This document shows, piece by piece, positions 15,914 through 25,566 of a DNA stretch of 64,000 nucleotides. How positions within the stretch are numbered: position 1 is the stretch's first letter; each line of letters begins with the position of its first letter. The notes under the pieces are model-generated. The model was not told the DNA's origin, made no database searches, and worked only from the letters and a program-made list of their open reading frames with translations. This DNA is from Candidatus Pacearchaeota archaeon. GTDB lineage: Archaea > Nanoarchaeota > Nanoarchaeia > Pacearchaeales > GW2011-AR1. The stretch is taken from positions 1 to 64,000 of the forward strand of contig JALOBN010000003.1 of NCBI GenBank assembly GCA_023228245.1, read 5' to 3'. A program made the translations under genes and the position numbers.

Positions 15914-18493
15914 ATGACAAAAGTTTTTACAGCCGAAGAACGCGAAGATAAAGAGATAATGGAAATTCTGCATCCGTTAGTTAAGGAATGGTTTTTCTCA
16001 AAGTTCAAAGCATTTTCAATCACGCAAAGATTCGGTGTAATGAATGTTTGGGAAAGAAAAAACATTTTAATCTCAGCACCGACAGGAAGCTCAAAAACAT
16101 TAACTGCTTTCCTATCAATAATAAATTATTTAGTCATTCTCGCAGAAAAAAATCAGCTTGAAGATAAAGTTTATGCAGTTTACACTTCGCCGTTGAAAGC
16201 ATTAAGCAATGACATTCATAAAAATTTAATTGAACCTCTTGAAGAAATTTATAAAATTGCAGAATCAAAAAATATTAAGTTGCAGAAAATAAGAGTAAGT
16301 TTGAGAACCGGTGACACGACAGCGTCGGAAAGAGCGAAGATGATGAGAAAAGCTCCACACATTCTTGTTACAACTCCTGAATCTTTAGCAATTATGTTAA
16401 CAACAACAAAATTTATTGATTATTTGAAATCAGTTGAGTTCTGTATTGTCGACGAGATTCACGCTCTTGATAATAAGCGTGGAGTTTATTTGAGTTTAAC
16501 TTTGGAAAGATTAAATGAAGTTAGTGTAATCTGGCCAGTGAAAATTGGATTGAGTGCGACGATTTCTCCGTTGGAAGAAGTTGCGAAATTCCTTGTCGGA
16601 AGCCCTGATGACAGAGAAGTATTTATCGCAAATGTAAAACTGGACAAGCACGTCGACGTCCAAGTCCTGACAATCGGTGATTTAATTTACGAAGAAAATT
16701 TCGGCAACACACTTTACAATTTAATTGATTCTTTAATTCGAAAACACAAGACAACTTTAATTTTTACAAACACGCGTTCAGCGACAGAAAGAGTTGTAAA
16801 TTATTTGCGGGAAAAATTCCCGACAGAATACGGCGACGACACAATCGCCGCTCACCACTCTTCATTAAGCAAGTCGCACAGATTTGACATTGAAGAAAGA
16901 TTGCGAGACGGAAAATTAAAAGTTGTTGTTTGCTCTACGTCGTTGGAATTAGGAATTGATATTGGTTATATTGATTTAGTAATTATGTTAAGTTCTCCGA
17001 AGTCGAGTGCGAGAGCATTGCAAAGATTGGGAAGAGCAGGACACAAATTGCACGAAACAGCGAAGGGAAGATTAATTGTTACAGACAGAGATGATTTAGT
17101 TGAGTGTTCGGTTATACAAAAAGAAATGATAGAGAAAAAAATAAATAAAATTTATTTTCCAAAAAATTGTCTCGACGTTTTGAGTCAGCAGATTTTTGGA
17201 ATGGCGATTTACAAAATTTGGGACGTCAATGAATTATTTGAATTAATTAGAAAAAGTTATTGTTATGAAAAACTTTCAAAAAATGATTTCTTCGACGTGA
17301 TAAGTTATCTTGCAGGAGATTACGCTTTAGAAAAAACAAATGTTTACGGGAAAATTTGGTATGATAAAGACACGAAACAAATTGGGAAAAAAGGAAAACT
17401 TGCGAGAGTTTTGTATATGACAAATATAGGAACTATTCCTGATGAATCTTTTATTACAGTTAAGATGGCTCCGTCGGGAGAACCTGTCGGCGCGATTGAT
17501 GAAGGATTTTTAGAGCGAATGAAAAAAGGCGACGTTTTTGTTTTAGGCGGAAAAAAATATGCTTATCTTTACACGCGAGGAATGAATGTTTATGTTAGAA
17601 ACGCAACAGAGCGTTCGCCGACAATTCCGTCGTGGTTTTCAGAAATGCTTCCTCTAAGTTTTGATTCTGCTTTTGAAATAAATAAATTCAGAACTTCAAT
17701 GAACGAGAGATTCAAAAAGAAAACTAAAAAATTAGAAATAATTTCTTTCATAAAAGAAACACTTTACGTCGAGGATTCTGTTGCGGATTCAATTTATAAT
17801 TATTTTAACGAGCAGTTTAATTATTGTGAAATTCCTGATTCGAACACGCTTTTAGTTGAAAGATATAACTCGCAGAAACATTATCTTATTTTTCATTCAA
17901 TGTATGGGCGAAGAGTTAATGACGCTTTGTCGAGGGCAATTGGTTTTCTTTTGGGAAGAGCAGGCGGACGAGATATTGAACTTGGAATTAATGATAATAG
18001 TTTTTATGTTGCTGGAGAGAAAATGAATATTGAGAAAGTTATGAATTTTTTGAAGCCAGAAAATCTTGAGGAAGTTTTGAAAGAAGCTATTGAGAGGACA
18101 GATGTTCTTTCACGAAGATTCAGGCATTGTGCTGCGAGAAGTTTGATGATTTTGCGAAATTACAAAGGTAGAACAAGAACTGTCGGCAAGCAAAATATGA
18201 AATCGCATTTTGTCCTCGCTGCAGTCAGAAAAATCTCGTCGGAATTTCCTATATTAAGAGAAGCAAGAAGAGAAGTTCTCGAAGATTTAATGGATATTGA
18301 AAACACGAAACTTGTTCTTCAATGGATAAAAGAAGGAAGAGTAAAATTAAAAGTCAGAGATACAGAACTCCCGAGCCCTTTCGCGTTGGGAATAATAATG
18401 CAGGGACAAAGTGATTTAATTAAGATAGAAGATAAAATGTCTTTCTTGCGAAGAATGCACGAGTTGCATGTTAAAGGAATGAAAGGGGAATAA
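15914..18493 (+). CDS. lhr: Lhr-type superfamily 2 helicase
   Basis: DNA repair helicase of the archaeal Lhr core type, 859 residues. Motif I APTGSSKT (Ser in place of the usual Gly), Ia TSPLKAL, Ic TTPESLA, II DEIH, III SAT, VI QRLGRAGH, followed by a winged helix and a long C-terminal Lhr-specific domain. It has its own promoter in the divergent 78-bp spacer, which contains TATA-like tatttatatttata. Confidence 0.92.
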   Translation: MTKVFTAEEREDKEIMEILHPLVKEWFFSKFKAFSITQRFGVMNVWERKNILISAPTGSSKTLTAFLSIINYLVILAEKNQLEDKVYAVYTSPLKALSNDIHKNLIEPLEEIYKIAESKNIKLQKIRVSLRTGDTTASERAKMMRKAPHILVTTPESLAIMLTTTKFIDYLKSVEFCIVDEIHALDNKRGVYLSLTLERLNEVSVIWPVKIGLSATISPLEEVAKFLVGSPDDREVFIANVKLDKHVDVQVLTIGDLIYEENFGNTLYNLIDSLIRKHKTTLIFTNTRSATERVVNYLREKFPTEYGDDTIAAHHSSLSKSHRFDIEERLRDGKLKVVVCSTSLELGIDIGYIDLVIMLSSPKSSARALQRLGRAGHKLHETAKGRLIVTDRDDLVECSVIQKEMIEKKINKIYFPKNCLDVLSQQIFGMAIYKIWDVNELFELIRKSYCYEKLSKNDFFDVISYLAGDYALEKTNVYGKIWYDKDTKQIGKKGKLARVLYMTNIGTIPDESFITVKMAPSGEPVGAIDEGFLERMKKGDVFVLGGKKYAYLYTRGMNVYVRNATERSPTIPSWFSEMLPLSFDSAFEINKFRTSMNERFKKKTKKLEIISFIKETLYVEDSVADSIYNYFNEQFNYCEIPDSNTLLVERYNSQKHYLIFHSMYGRRVNDALSRAIGFLLGRAGGRDIELGINDNSFYVAGEKMNIEKVMNFLKPENLEEVLKEAIERTDVLSRRFRHCAARSLMILRNYKGRTRTVGKQNMKSHFVLAAVRKISSEFPILREARREVLEDLMDIENTKLVLQWIKEGRVKLKVRDTELPSPFALGIIMQGQSDLIKIEDKMSFLRRMHELHVKGMKGE

Positions 18494-18496
18494 TGT

Positions 18497-19366
18497 TTAA
18501 TGGATAAAAGATAAAATTTTGCTTAAAATATTGCGCACAGGGGACTCAGGTAATAATGACCCGAAAGTAAGTAATACTACCATTACAAAAATAATGAATT
18601 TACCAATTAAATTATTCTCATGAAGTAACCGATAAGTATTTTTAACTTTTTTAAAATGTGTGTCTTTAGAATATTCACTTATTCTATTTAGTATCTCTTT
18701 AGAATTTGTATCTTTAAATAAATCTTTTATCTCCAAATCTAAGTGTTTAAATTCTTTAATTTTCATCATTTGTGTATTAAAAGAAACTAAATTTTCATAC
18801 AAGTCATGTAAGTCTCCTTTCTTTTGCATTTTTTCTAATCCTTCAATTAACGTTTTTCTTACAGTATCTTTTCTAGAATTTAGGAAAGCAGGAAAAACTG
18901 TATTTATGTATGAATACAAACAATTAATTATTGCTTTGTTAAGCGGGATTTTATTTATCTTTTTTAATTTTTTTATATCATTTCTTAGCTTGATTAATTT
19001 GTTATATCTTTTGGCGTAAGCAGAATTTTGTTTAATTTCAAAAGATAATCTTCGCATATCTTCTTTTATTCTTTCAAACCGAGTTATTCTAAAAAAGATG
19101 GAAATAAAGAAAGATAAAATATATACCACCAAGAAGAGGATAAAGAAAAGGAAAATTAAAGATGGTTTTAGAATAGTACCAAAAATAAAAAGGAGATAAC
19201 TAATAAATAATATATCCCAAGAAAATTCATGTATTCTGTTTCGCGTTTTATAATTGTATCTTTCTTTTATTCTAGACACTGAATCTTCTAATTTAAAAAT
19301 ATTCATATTGCTTCGTAAAAAGTTGAATTCTTTTTTTAATCCTTTAAAATTTTTTTTTGTTTTCAT
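18497..19366 (-). CDS. Membrane protein with coiled coil, unknown
   Basis: About 289 residues from the ATG at 19366, chosen because GGAGGT lies 12 bases upstream; an in-frame ATG at 19405 is possible. Two adjacent membrane helices at about 50-95, a basic coiled-coil middle, and a final membrane helix near the C-terminus. No family recognised. It overlaps the end of the gene before it by 23 bp, forming a three-gene unit with two small membrane proteins. Confidence 0.65.
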   Translation of the reverse strand: MKTKKNFKGLKKEFNFLRSNMNIFKLEDSVSRIKERYNYKTRNRIHEFSWDILFISYLLFIFGTILKPSLIFLFFILFLVVYILSFFISIFFRITRFERIKEDMRRLSFEIKQNSAYAKRYNKLIKLRNDIKKLKKINKIPLNKAIINCLYSYINTVFPAFLNSRKDTVRKTLIEGLEKMQKKGDLHDLYENLVSFNTQMMKIKEFKHLDLEIKDLFKDTNSKEILNRISEYSKDTHFKKVKNTYRLLHENNLIGKFIIFVMVVLLTFGSLLPESPVRNILSKILSFIH

Positions 19367-19619
19367 CTTTTCTTTTATACCTCCTTTTACACGTTGGACA
19401 TTCAAAAATATTTTTTCTTAGATAATAAAATAGGGCAATGGAATTCCCAATTAAATACATCCAAAAAACAAATGTTATCCAAGAGGGAACCTCAAATGTA
19501 AAATAATTATTCAATTTATAATGTATAAAGAATAATATCCAAGAACATAATACTAAACCAAATGAACTTCCTTTTAAAAATGGTTTTACCGTATTTTCTA
19601 GATCTAAGTTTTCGCTCAT
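19344..19619 (-). CDS. Small membrane protein with CxxC end
   Basis: 91 residues with two hydrophobic helices (about 18-35 and 45-66) and a C-terminal FECPTCKRRYKRK zinc-knuckle half. No family recognised. Start overlaps the stop of the 55-residue gene upstream (ATGA). Confidence 0.6.
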   Translation of the reverse strand: MSENLDLENTVKPFLKGSSFGLVLCSWILFFIHYKLNNYFTFEVPSWITFVFWMYLIGNSIALFYYLRKNIFECPTCKRRYKRKDENKKKF

Positions 19620-19783
19620 TTTTCACTCCCGCAATAAGGACATATTTTTTTGTCAGAAGGAGAACTTTGTCCACAATTTTTACATTTACTTTCAGGAAAT
19701 AAGAGATTTAATAAAATAAATCCCCCCAACATACCTAGTCCTATCTTTAGAATTTTATCTATATCTTTATCCATTTTATCCAT
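19616..19783 (-). CDS. Small membrane-anchored zinc-ribbon protein
   Basis: A 55-residue gene. N-terminal charged helix, one membrane segment (about 12-30), then a four-Cys zinc ribbon (CKNC and CPYC). It is the first member of the coupled three-gene unit running to 18497. Function unknown. Confidence 0.6.
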   Translation of the reverse strand: MDKMDKDIDKILKIGLGMLGGFILLNLLFPESKCKNCGQSSPSDKKICPYCGSEK

Positions 19784-19860
19784 AAGAAATCCTTACCTTA
19801 AATAATTAATCAAATTTAAAAATTCCCTTTCCTTATTTTCATTATCAAAAAAGGTGTAAA

Positions 19861-20298
19861 ATGAAAATTGAAAGCAGGGTGGCAAAGAGGAAGGTTCGAA
19901 ACGCGCATCGTGAACTTATGAAAACTTTTATGAAATCTCCTGTTACAAATGTTAAATTTTCTAAAAATAAAATTACTTTCGATTTTTTCGACCATAAAAT
20001 ATCAGACACAATTTGCGTCAAGAAACAGCCCCACGTCGGAGAATGGAGCAGAAGAACAAACAAAGTTGTAATAGACAAAAATTTCCACAACAAAGAAAGA
20101 ATGAAAGAATTCAAATCTTTGTGTCTTCATGAAGCAGTCGAGAGATTTTTAGTAGAAAAATTCGGACTCAACACAGATAACGAAGCACACATCGTCGCAA
20201 AGAAAAAAGAAAAAGAATATCTCGAAAGCATCGGCGGAAATTGGCGAAGCCATCAATTAAAAGTTTTCTGGGACTGGCACAAGTTAGGAGAGAAATAA
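19861..20298 (+). CDS. Unknown protein with HExxE motif
   Basis: 145 residues, basic, no membrane segment. The helix CLHEAVERFLVEKFG has an HEAVE motif that could bind a metal, with further His residues downstream (EAHIVAKK, NWRSHQLK). I do not recognise the family; a metallohydrolase role is a guess. Confidence 0.65.
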   Translation: MKIESRVAKRKVRNAHRELMKTFMKSPVTNVKFSKNKITFDFFDHKISDTICVKKQPHVGEWSRRTNKVVIDKNFHNKERMKEFKSLCLHEAVERFLVEKFGLNTDNEAHIVAKKKEKEYLESIGGNWRSHQLKVFWDWHKLGEK

Positions 20299-20361
20299 AT
20301 ATGAAAACTAAACTGAATATTCATTTCTTAAAAATTAAATTAAATTTTTTGTCAAATTAAA

Positions 20362-21081
20362 ATGGAATTCTCAAAAGTTAGAGTAACAAAAAATTTTTCT
20401 TATTACACATGGAAATATTATCATTTCTATCCTTACGCGTGGCTCGACAAAGAAGATTTGAAAAATCTCCCAAAACCTTTTCTGTTAATTGAAATAGACC
20501 CGAAATGCCCGATAGGAAATGACATGGAAGAAAAAGATGAAGTAACAAATATAATAAAATTAACAGACAGCTTCGACAAATTAAACATCGACAACGATTT
20601 GCGAAAAGATTTGAAAAGAGTCGAAAAAAAGAACGAAGGTTTAAGATTAGTTTACAATGAACCCGACGCATTAGAAAGAAGTTCAAAATGGTTTCTTGAA
20701 TTATGGAAAGAAGGAAAAAGAGATTTTCAAACGCGAATGAGACTCTGGAAAAAAGAATGTCAGACAATCTCAGCGTATTTAGGCGACGAATTAATTGCAG
20801 TCCACATCACAATGAAAAAAGACGACACGATTTATTATGTCGGGTGCTGGTGGAACAGAGAATACAAATCAATGTCAACTCCAATTTTTTTATTGGAACA
20901 GAGTATCAAAGACGCAATAAAAAACAAAATGAAATTCTACGACTTGGGAATCGGCGACGAATCTTACAAGAAAAAATGGGGCGTCATCGAAAAGCCGACA
21001 AAATATTATGCAATACTTACAAAAGAGCAGGCAGAAATTTTCGAGCCTTCAATAAAAAAATTTGTAGAAATAAAAAATTAA
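20362..21081 (+). CDS. GNAT-like acetyltransferase (BioF2/FemAB-like)
   Basis: 239 residues. The C-terminal half has the fold signs of GNAT_6/BioF2-like enzymes: SAYLGDELIAVHITM, YYVGCWWNREYKSMS, KFYDLGIGDESYKKKWG. These enzymes transfer acyl or aminoacyl groups, often to cell-envelope substrates or peptides. The substrate here is unknown. The stop overlaps the convergent cupin gene by 4 bp. Confidence 0.7.
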   Translation: MEFSKVRVTKNFSYYTWKYYHFYPYAWLDKEDLKNLPKPFLLIEIDPKCPIGNDMEEKDEVTNIIKLTDSFDKLNIDNDLRKDLKRVEKKNEGLRLVYNEPDALERSSKWFLELWKEGKRDFQTRMRLWKKECQTISAYLGDELIAVHITMKKDDTIYYVGCWWNREYKSMSTPIFLLEQSIKDAIKNKMKFYDLGIGDESYKKKWGVIEKPTKYYAILTKEQAEIFEPSIKKFVEIKN

Positions 21082-21467
21082 TCTTTTTCGTGTTTCATCG
21101 CGTCGGCTTTCGTTTTATGAATTGTTCCAGGAGGATGATTCGGCGGAGAATAAATCGTGTATAATTTCAATTTTTTAGTTTTAGAATTATTTATCACATT
21201 ATGAAAAGTTCCTGCTGGAATAATCACAACATCACCGTTTTTTGCAATTCGTTTTTCTTTTCCGTTATCTACAACAAATTTTGCTTCACCGCCCTCGATT
21301 CTGAAAAACTGGTCAACATTTTTGTGAACTTCATTTCCAATTTCTTCATTAGGCAACAAAGACATAACAACAAGTTGCTGATGTTTTCCAGTAAACAAAA
21401 CTTTTCTAAAATTATTGTTTTTCAGAGTTTCCTTTTCAATAGACGTAAAATAAGATTTCATTTTCAC
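21078..21467 (-). CDS. Cupin-domain protein
   Basis: 129 residues. A cupin barrel with GNEVHKNVDQFFRIEGGEAKF as motif 1 and GDVVIIPAGTFHNVIN as motif 2. The metal-binding His/Glu pattern is partial (H-x3-Q in motif 1). The C-terminal YSPPNHPPGTIHKTK is usual in this subgroup, possibly isomerases or dioxygenases. Specific role unknown. Confidence 0.85.
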   Translation of the reverse strand: MKMKSYFTSIEKETLKNNNFRKVLFTGKHQQLVVMSLLPNEEIGNEVHKNVDQFFRIEGGEAKFVVDNGKEKRIAKNGDVVIIPAGTFHNVINNSKTKKLKLYTIYSPPNHPPGTIHKTKADAMKHEKD

Positions 21468-21528
21468 CTAAGTAAATTAGATCTCTAATCTTTTTATATT
21501 TAACTAAAAAATAAAAAAACTTCTTTGC

Positions 21529-21680
21529 TTATTTGTTTGGCATAAGCATTTTTAAAAATCTTGCAAGAACAAAAGCCCATCCTACGAACTATACATTTCC
21601 AAGAACAAGCATCGCGAAGCCTTTTCCTTTATGTCCTGCAACATCCAATATTTGTCGAATATAATAAATACCACATTTTA
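21529..21680 (-). pseudogene. Remnant of a small membrane protein
   Basis: The minus strand reads GHKGKGFAMLVLGNV, then an in-frame TAG (21589-21591), then FVGWAFVLARFLKMLMPNK and TAA. The pattern K-G-x-x-M-L-V-L-G ... L-K-x-x-M-P is what I would expect of a short DPANN membrane protein. No start codon remains in frame upstream. It is either a decayed gene or a chance resemblance. Confidence 0.35.
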
Positions 21681-21744
21681 TATAGCGAAATTTCTTGATT
21701 TCTTAAACAACGCAAGTTGTTGTAATATAAGATGGAGGAATACA

Positions 21745-21942
21745 ATGGGATTTAACGACTCAAGACAAGGCGGATTTAGAAACAACTTTAGTAGCGAACC
21801 TAGAGAAATGCACAAAGCAGTTTGTTCTGAATGTAAGAAAGAATGCGAAGTGCCTTTCAAACCGAGTACTGGAACTGACGGAAAGCCAAGACCAGTTTTC
21901 TGTAAAGAATGTTACGCTAAGAAAAAACCAAGAAGATACTAA
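21745..21942 (+). CDS. Small CxxC zinc-binding protein
   Basis: 65 residues. The ATG at 21745 was chosen because GGAGG precedes it by six bases. N-terminal FNDSRQGGFRNNF is Arg/Gly-rich; the core AVCSECKKECEVPFKP ... PVFCKECYAKK is a four-Cys zinc knuckle common in small-genome archaea and candidate-phylum bacteria, sometimes fused to RNA-binding proteins. Nucleic-acid binding is likely but unproven. Promoter-like ttttatatag lies about 68 bp upstream. Confidence 0.8.
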   Translation: MGFNDSRQGGFRNNFSSEPREMHKAVCSECKKECEVPFKPSTGTDGKPRPVFCKECYAKKKPRRY

Positions 21943-22002
21943 AAGTATTTTCTAACTATTTATTTTTTTATTTATAATTTACTTCTATTATTAATTTTCA
22001 CG

Positions 22003-22070
22003 AATTAGAGTTCAAGTTTTTCCTGAACTTGGGTTGTAGGAACTGTGAAGAACCCGCTGGTGGTTCCCAA
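22003..22070. repeat. Hairpin element beside tRNA-Arg
   Basis: The stem caagtt/aacttg (about 22015-22036) with loop tttcctg matches the loop of the other mini insertions. It is followed by gggttgtaggaac and gttcccaac-type complementary blocks. Only a weak repeat of the tRNA end (tcacga at both sides) is left, so this looks like an old, decayed member. Confidence 0.4.
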
Positions 22071-22144
22071 CGCCCTCACGAGGATTTGAACCTCGGTCTT
22101 AAGCTCCGCAAGCTTACATTCTATCCAGACTAAACTATAAGGGC
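22071..22144 (-). tRNA. tRNA-Arg(GCG)
   Basis: Acceptor GCCCTTA pairs with TGAGGGC, discriminator G. Anticodon stem TAAGC/GCTTA holds loop TTGCGGA, anticodon GCG, reading CGC/CGU. T-arm CGAGG-TTCAAAT-CCTCG. No intron, no encoded CCA. Confidence 0.92.
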
Positions 22145-22185
22145 ATAAATATACCAGAAATAAATTCTTTAAAAATCTGTTCAAA

Positions 22186-22464
22186 TTATTTTAACTTACC
22201 ACCACATTGTGTACAGAATTTTGTTCCCTGTGGATAATCAAGATTGCATTTAGAACAAGTTACAATTAATTTTGTTCCGCACTTTGGACAAAATTTTAAA
22301 CTAGAATCTGTAATTTTTGTTTTGCATTTCGGGCATTTGCTCAATCCCTTTTCTTTATTAAAAATTTTAGAAATTCCTTTTGAAACACCCTCGGAAACAC
22401 CTTCTTCTGCTTTGTAAGTTAAATCATCTTTCACCCGATTTACAATACTGTCAAACACACCCAT
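22186..22464 (-). CDS. Double zinc-ribbon protein
   Basis: 92 residues. An N-terminal helical segment with repeated EGVSEGVSKGISK is followed by two or three CxxC pairs (CPKC, CPKC, CSKC, CTQC) forming tandem zinc ribbons. Similar proteins are common in archaea and are rarely assigned a function. Confidence 0.75.
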   Translation of the reverse strand: MGVFDSIVNRVKDDLTYKAEEGVSEGVSKGISKIFNKEKGLSKCPKCKTKITDSSLKFCPKCGTKLIVTCSKCNLDYPQGTKFCTQCGGKLK

Positions 22465-22540
22465 ATTTTAATTAAAGATTTTTTCTATTTAAATTTTTGC
22501 AATTCAAAAAGATTTTAAACATTCAATGATTAATATTTTA

Positions 22541-22810
22541 ATGGTTGAGAAAAAACCAGTTATTACAAAAGAAGAAATAGAAAGTAAAATTCTTGCATTG
22601 AAACCACATTTTGCAATTGCAGGAAGCACTTTGGAAATTGTAGAAATAAAATCTCCAAAAGTAATTTTGAAATTTATTGTTCCAGACTCATTTCCAAATT
22701 TTAAAGTTCAGGGAAAAATGTTTGGTGCAAAAGAATTTGCAATAGAAACTAAAGATAAGATAAAAAAGAATTTAGAAGGAAGCGGAATCGTTGCAAGTTT
22801 TATTGATTAA
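22541..22810 (+). CDS. Small protein, possibly NifU C-terminal-like fold
   Basis: 89 residues from the ATG at 22541, which lies about 25 bp after gattttaaa, as expected for a leaderless start; an in-frame ATG also exists at 22526. The pattern EEIESKILALKPHFAIAGSTLEIVEI recalls the NifU-type alpha-beta domain, but the CxxC that binds iron is missing. Function unknown. Confidence 0.55.
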   Translation: MVEKKPVITKEEIESKILALKPHFAIAGSTLEIVEIKSPKVILKFIVPDSFPNFKVQGKMFGAKEFAIETKDKIKKNLEGSGIVASFID

Positions 22811-24291
22811 ACAGCATCGGAAATTATAGGAGCACTATATCCTGGAAATTCATTTTCAATAAGAGGCTTCAAAGTTGTAATTTGTTCTTCACATTTTTTC
22901 AGTGCTTTCAAAAGATTTTCTTTTTCTACTGAAGAAATTTCTTGCATCTTTCCACTTGCAAATTTGCTGTTTGTTTCTAATCTTATTTTTGCCATCTCAA
23001 TTAATTCTTTATCCCCCATCTCCTTTGCATTTTTCAGCATCTCTTCAGCGTCGGTAATCATCGCTTTTGCATCTTGCTGAACATTAGAATTTTTTTTCTT
23101 TTCCAAACTTTCTTCAATTCCTTTTTTTCCATCGATGCTTCCAATATACAAAGGTAGAGAAAGCGGAATCTTTGCAACAGAAAAAATTCTCTTGTCTGGA
23201 TGAATTGAAGTATCTGTATCATACAAAGTGCTTCGCGTCAAAGTTATTTTTATTGGTTTCTCAATGTCTTTCATTATTTTTTTCGTTTCTTTTCCGTTAG
23301 AATGTAATACTGAATTCAGCGCACGCGTTATAACAACTGAGCCGTCTTTACATAATTCAATAACTGCAGAAATCTCGTCGCAAATTGTCTGAGAAGATTT
23401 TTTTAATGAACTAATAATTTTGTCTTTGTATAACCTGCTTAAGTTAGGATTTTCTTTTTCCATTTTTGTAATTGCATCATCGATAATCCCTTTGTATAAA
23501 TTTGAAGACGGCTGAAAAGAAAATCGCGGATATTTTGAATTAATTTTTAATAAATTATTGACGTCTCTTTTTCTTCTTCGAAGATTAACATAAAAAATCC
23601 CATTCAACAATTCTATATTTTTCACTGTCTGCTGTGTAACAGTAGATTTTGAATTTTTCTTTATCGCGTCAGGAACTTTGCTTGGAACCATAAATGCTGG
23701 CGCAGGATTTGTTGTTTTCTCGTCGATATAAAATCTCATTTCGCTTTGAGGATAAATAATCATATCTGTGCTGTGATTATCGTCGTTGGGAATTCCGTCT
23801 CGAATTTCATAAATATAAGATTTTTTTTCAGTTCCTAAAATATCTTTATCTTTTAACAAAACAGTTTGTTCTATATTTGATTCTGCAAGAGAAATTTTTT
23901 GTGCTCCTCTTTGAATATATGCTTTCCCAAAAACTTTGAAAGTTACTCCAAATGTAGAAATATGATGAACTGCAGTATTAAAAGAAGAATTATTCCGTTT
24001 TAGCATTTCAACTTTCTTAGCAAATTTCTCGTCGTAATGTTGTTCAACTAATTTTCCATTAACGTGCGTGCTGTATAAAATTGGAGGATTAACTTTGAAT
24101 TCCTCGATGATTTTGTAGCATTGTTCAATTTCTTCATATTTTTTCCCCTGTTCTCTACCGAGTGCTTTTGATTCTTCAATTTCTTTAGAATAATCTTCTT
24201 TCTTTTGGCTTGCAATTTTTTTCTCAGCATCTGCTCTTAACTTTTCTAATCTTTTGGCAAGTGCAGAACTTATTTTATTTTCTTTTTTCAT
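22807..24291 (-). CDS. Large unknown protein
   Basis: 494 residues, soluble, no signal peptide. The ends are charged helices (residues 10-55 and 395-470, coiled-coil-like); the middle is mixed beta with VTFKVFGKAYIQ and SYIYEIRDGIPN. No family recognised. It follows the 394-residue gene directly, with no gap, so the two probably act together. Confidence 0.65.
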   Translation of the reverse strand: MKKENKISSALAKRLEKLRADAEKKIASQKKEDYSKEIEESKALGREQGKKYEEIEQCYKIIEEFKVNPPILYSTHVNGKLVEQHYDEKFAKKVEMLKRNNSSFNTAVHHISTFGVTFKVFGKAYIQRGAQKISLAESNIEQTVLLKDKDILGTEKKSYIYEIRDGIPNDDNHSTDMIIYPQSEMRFYIDEKTTNPAPAFMVPSKVPDAIKKNSKSTVTQQTVKNIELLNGIFYVNLRRRKRDVNNLLKINSKYPRFSFQPSSNLYKGIIDDAITKMEKENPNLSRLYKDKIISSLKKSSQTICDEISAVIELCKDGSVVITRALNSVLHSNGKETKKIMKDIEKPIKITLTRSTLYDTDTSIHPDKRIFSVAKIPLSLPLYIGSIDGKKGIEESLEKKKNSNVQQDAKAMITDAEEMLKNAKEMGDKELIEMAKIRLETNSKFASGKMQEISSVEKENLLKALKKCEEQITTLKPLIENEFPGYSAPIISDAV

Positions 24292-25476
24292 TTATGCTAC
24301 CTTAAATTTTGAATCCAGTGGACCATATTTCCGAGGAGAATTAATCATTTTAAGAAAATCAGTTTTTGTTTTCGAATTATAATCTTTAAATTGTTCCATG
24401 CCTTTTTTCTGAACAAACATCATGCTATCTACTCCTTTCTCGCCGACTCCTTCATAATACGCGTTCATCTTTGCAAATTCTTTATTCATTTTTTCAAAAG
24501 GAATTTTCGTATCCATCGTCTTCAACATTTCCGCACCTTCTTTCATCTGCTGGATTTGTTCTTTGCTCATTCCCTGACTTTTTCCCAATTCATCAAAATC
24601 AGACGCAGACATATTCTTGAACATTTCCATGCTAACCTGCGCTTGTTTCATAATCTCGCCAGTTTTTTTTGGTTGTCCAAGTATTTGTTCTTTTTTAAAA
24701 ACAGGCATTTCACTAGGAGTTCTAAACGCAGAAACTTTTGTAATGGTTAAATAATCAATTGGGTCCATCTGAATCATAGATTTTTTATAAACCGCACCGT
24801 CGGAAACTATAATTTCTTTTATAACATTAGAATCATCAAGATAAGATTTTTTATTTTTCAAAATAAATTTTACATTCCCGTGTTCGTCTTTAAGTCCTGT
24901 AGAGTGGGTAGGAACAGTGTAAATATTTCCCTTGTAATAATCTACGACAACATTTGAACCAAGACTACCAAACTTAAGAGTTGCAAGCGGGGTGATTAAT
25001 TCATCGTCAGTCCTAAGATAAGAGCAATAAAAAAATCCTTCTTTCAAAATTTCAAAACCCTTTATTGAACTACCAACATATTTTGTCTTCGTTTTTTTGT
25101 CTTCTCTGCTCCAACTTTCAAGTCCAATAATTTTAGCCTCCGCACCATTTCCTGAAATGAATAAATTTTTTGTTTCTTGATTTTTATATCCTTCAAGAGG
25201 TTTGTCTTTGCCTTTGTCATAAGTGCAATCAATTTGGATTGTGCTGTCTTTTCCCGTCGTAAAAACATCTCCGTCTTTTATTTTTGGAAAATTATTCTGG
25301 AACTCTCTGCATTTTTCAAAATCTTTTGGATTCTGAGTTTCTGTAGCTTGTTTGTAAAGTTTCATAGAAATATCAAAAGATGGAATCTTAATTTTCTCTC
25401 CGCTCTTTCTTTTTATGAAAGCATTTTCTCCAGAAGCAGATAAATTCAACTGCCCAGTTATCTTTTCAAATAGCAT
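24292..25476 (-). CDS. Unknown protein with FecR-like segment
   Basis: 394 residues, no signal peptide or membrane helix. Residues near 75-90 (GDVFTTGKDSTIQID) and 165-180 (FGSLGSNVVVDYYKG) resemble FecR-type beta repeats. Near 285-320 a helical MKNMSASDFDELGKSQGMSK block looks like a Sti1/DP-type motif used in chaperone partners. First gene of a two-gene unit. Function unknown. Confidence 0.65.
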   Translation of the reverse strand: MLFEKITGQLNLSASGENAFIKRKSGEKIKIPSFDISMKLYKQATETQNPKDFEKCREFQNNFPKIKDGDVFTTGKDSTIQIDCTYDKGKDKPLEGYKNQETKNLFISGNGAEAKIIGLESWSREDKKTKTKYVGSSIKGFEILKEGFFYCSYLRTDDELITPLATLKFGSLGSNVVVDYYKGNIYTVPTHSTGLKDEHGNVKFILKNKKSYLDDSNVIKEIIVSDGAVYKKSMIQMDPIDYLTITKVSAFRTPSEMPVFKKEQILGQPKKTGEIMKQAQVSMEMFKNMSASDFDELGKSQGMSKEQIQQMKEGAEMLKTMDTKIPFEKMNKEFAKMNAYYEGVGEKGVDSMMFVQKKGMEQFKDYNSKTKTDFLKMINSPRKYGPLDSKFKVA

Positions 25477-25566
25477 TCAATTCTCCTCTTTTACATTTAA
25501 ATGAATTATTCTTTTTAAATTTTCTTGCATCGATTAGTTTTTTAAATATGTTCTCTTCGTAAAAAT

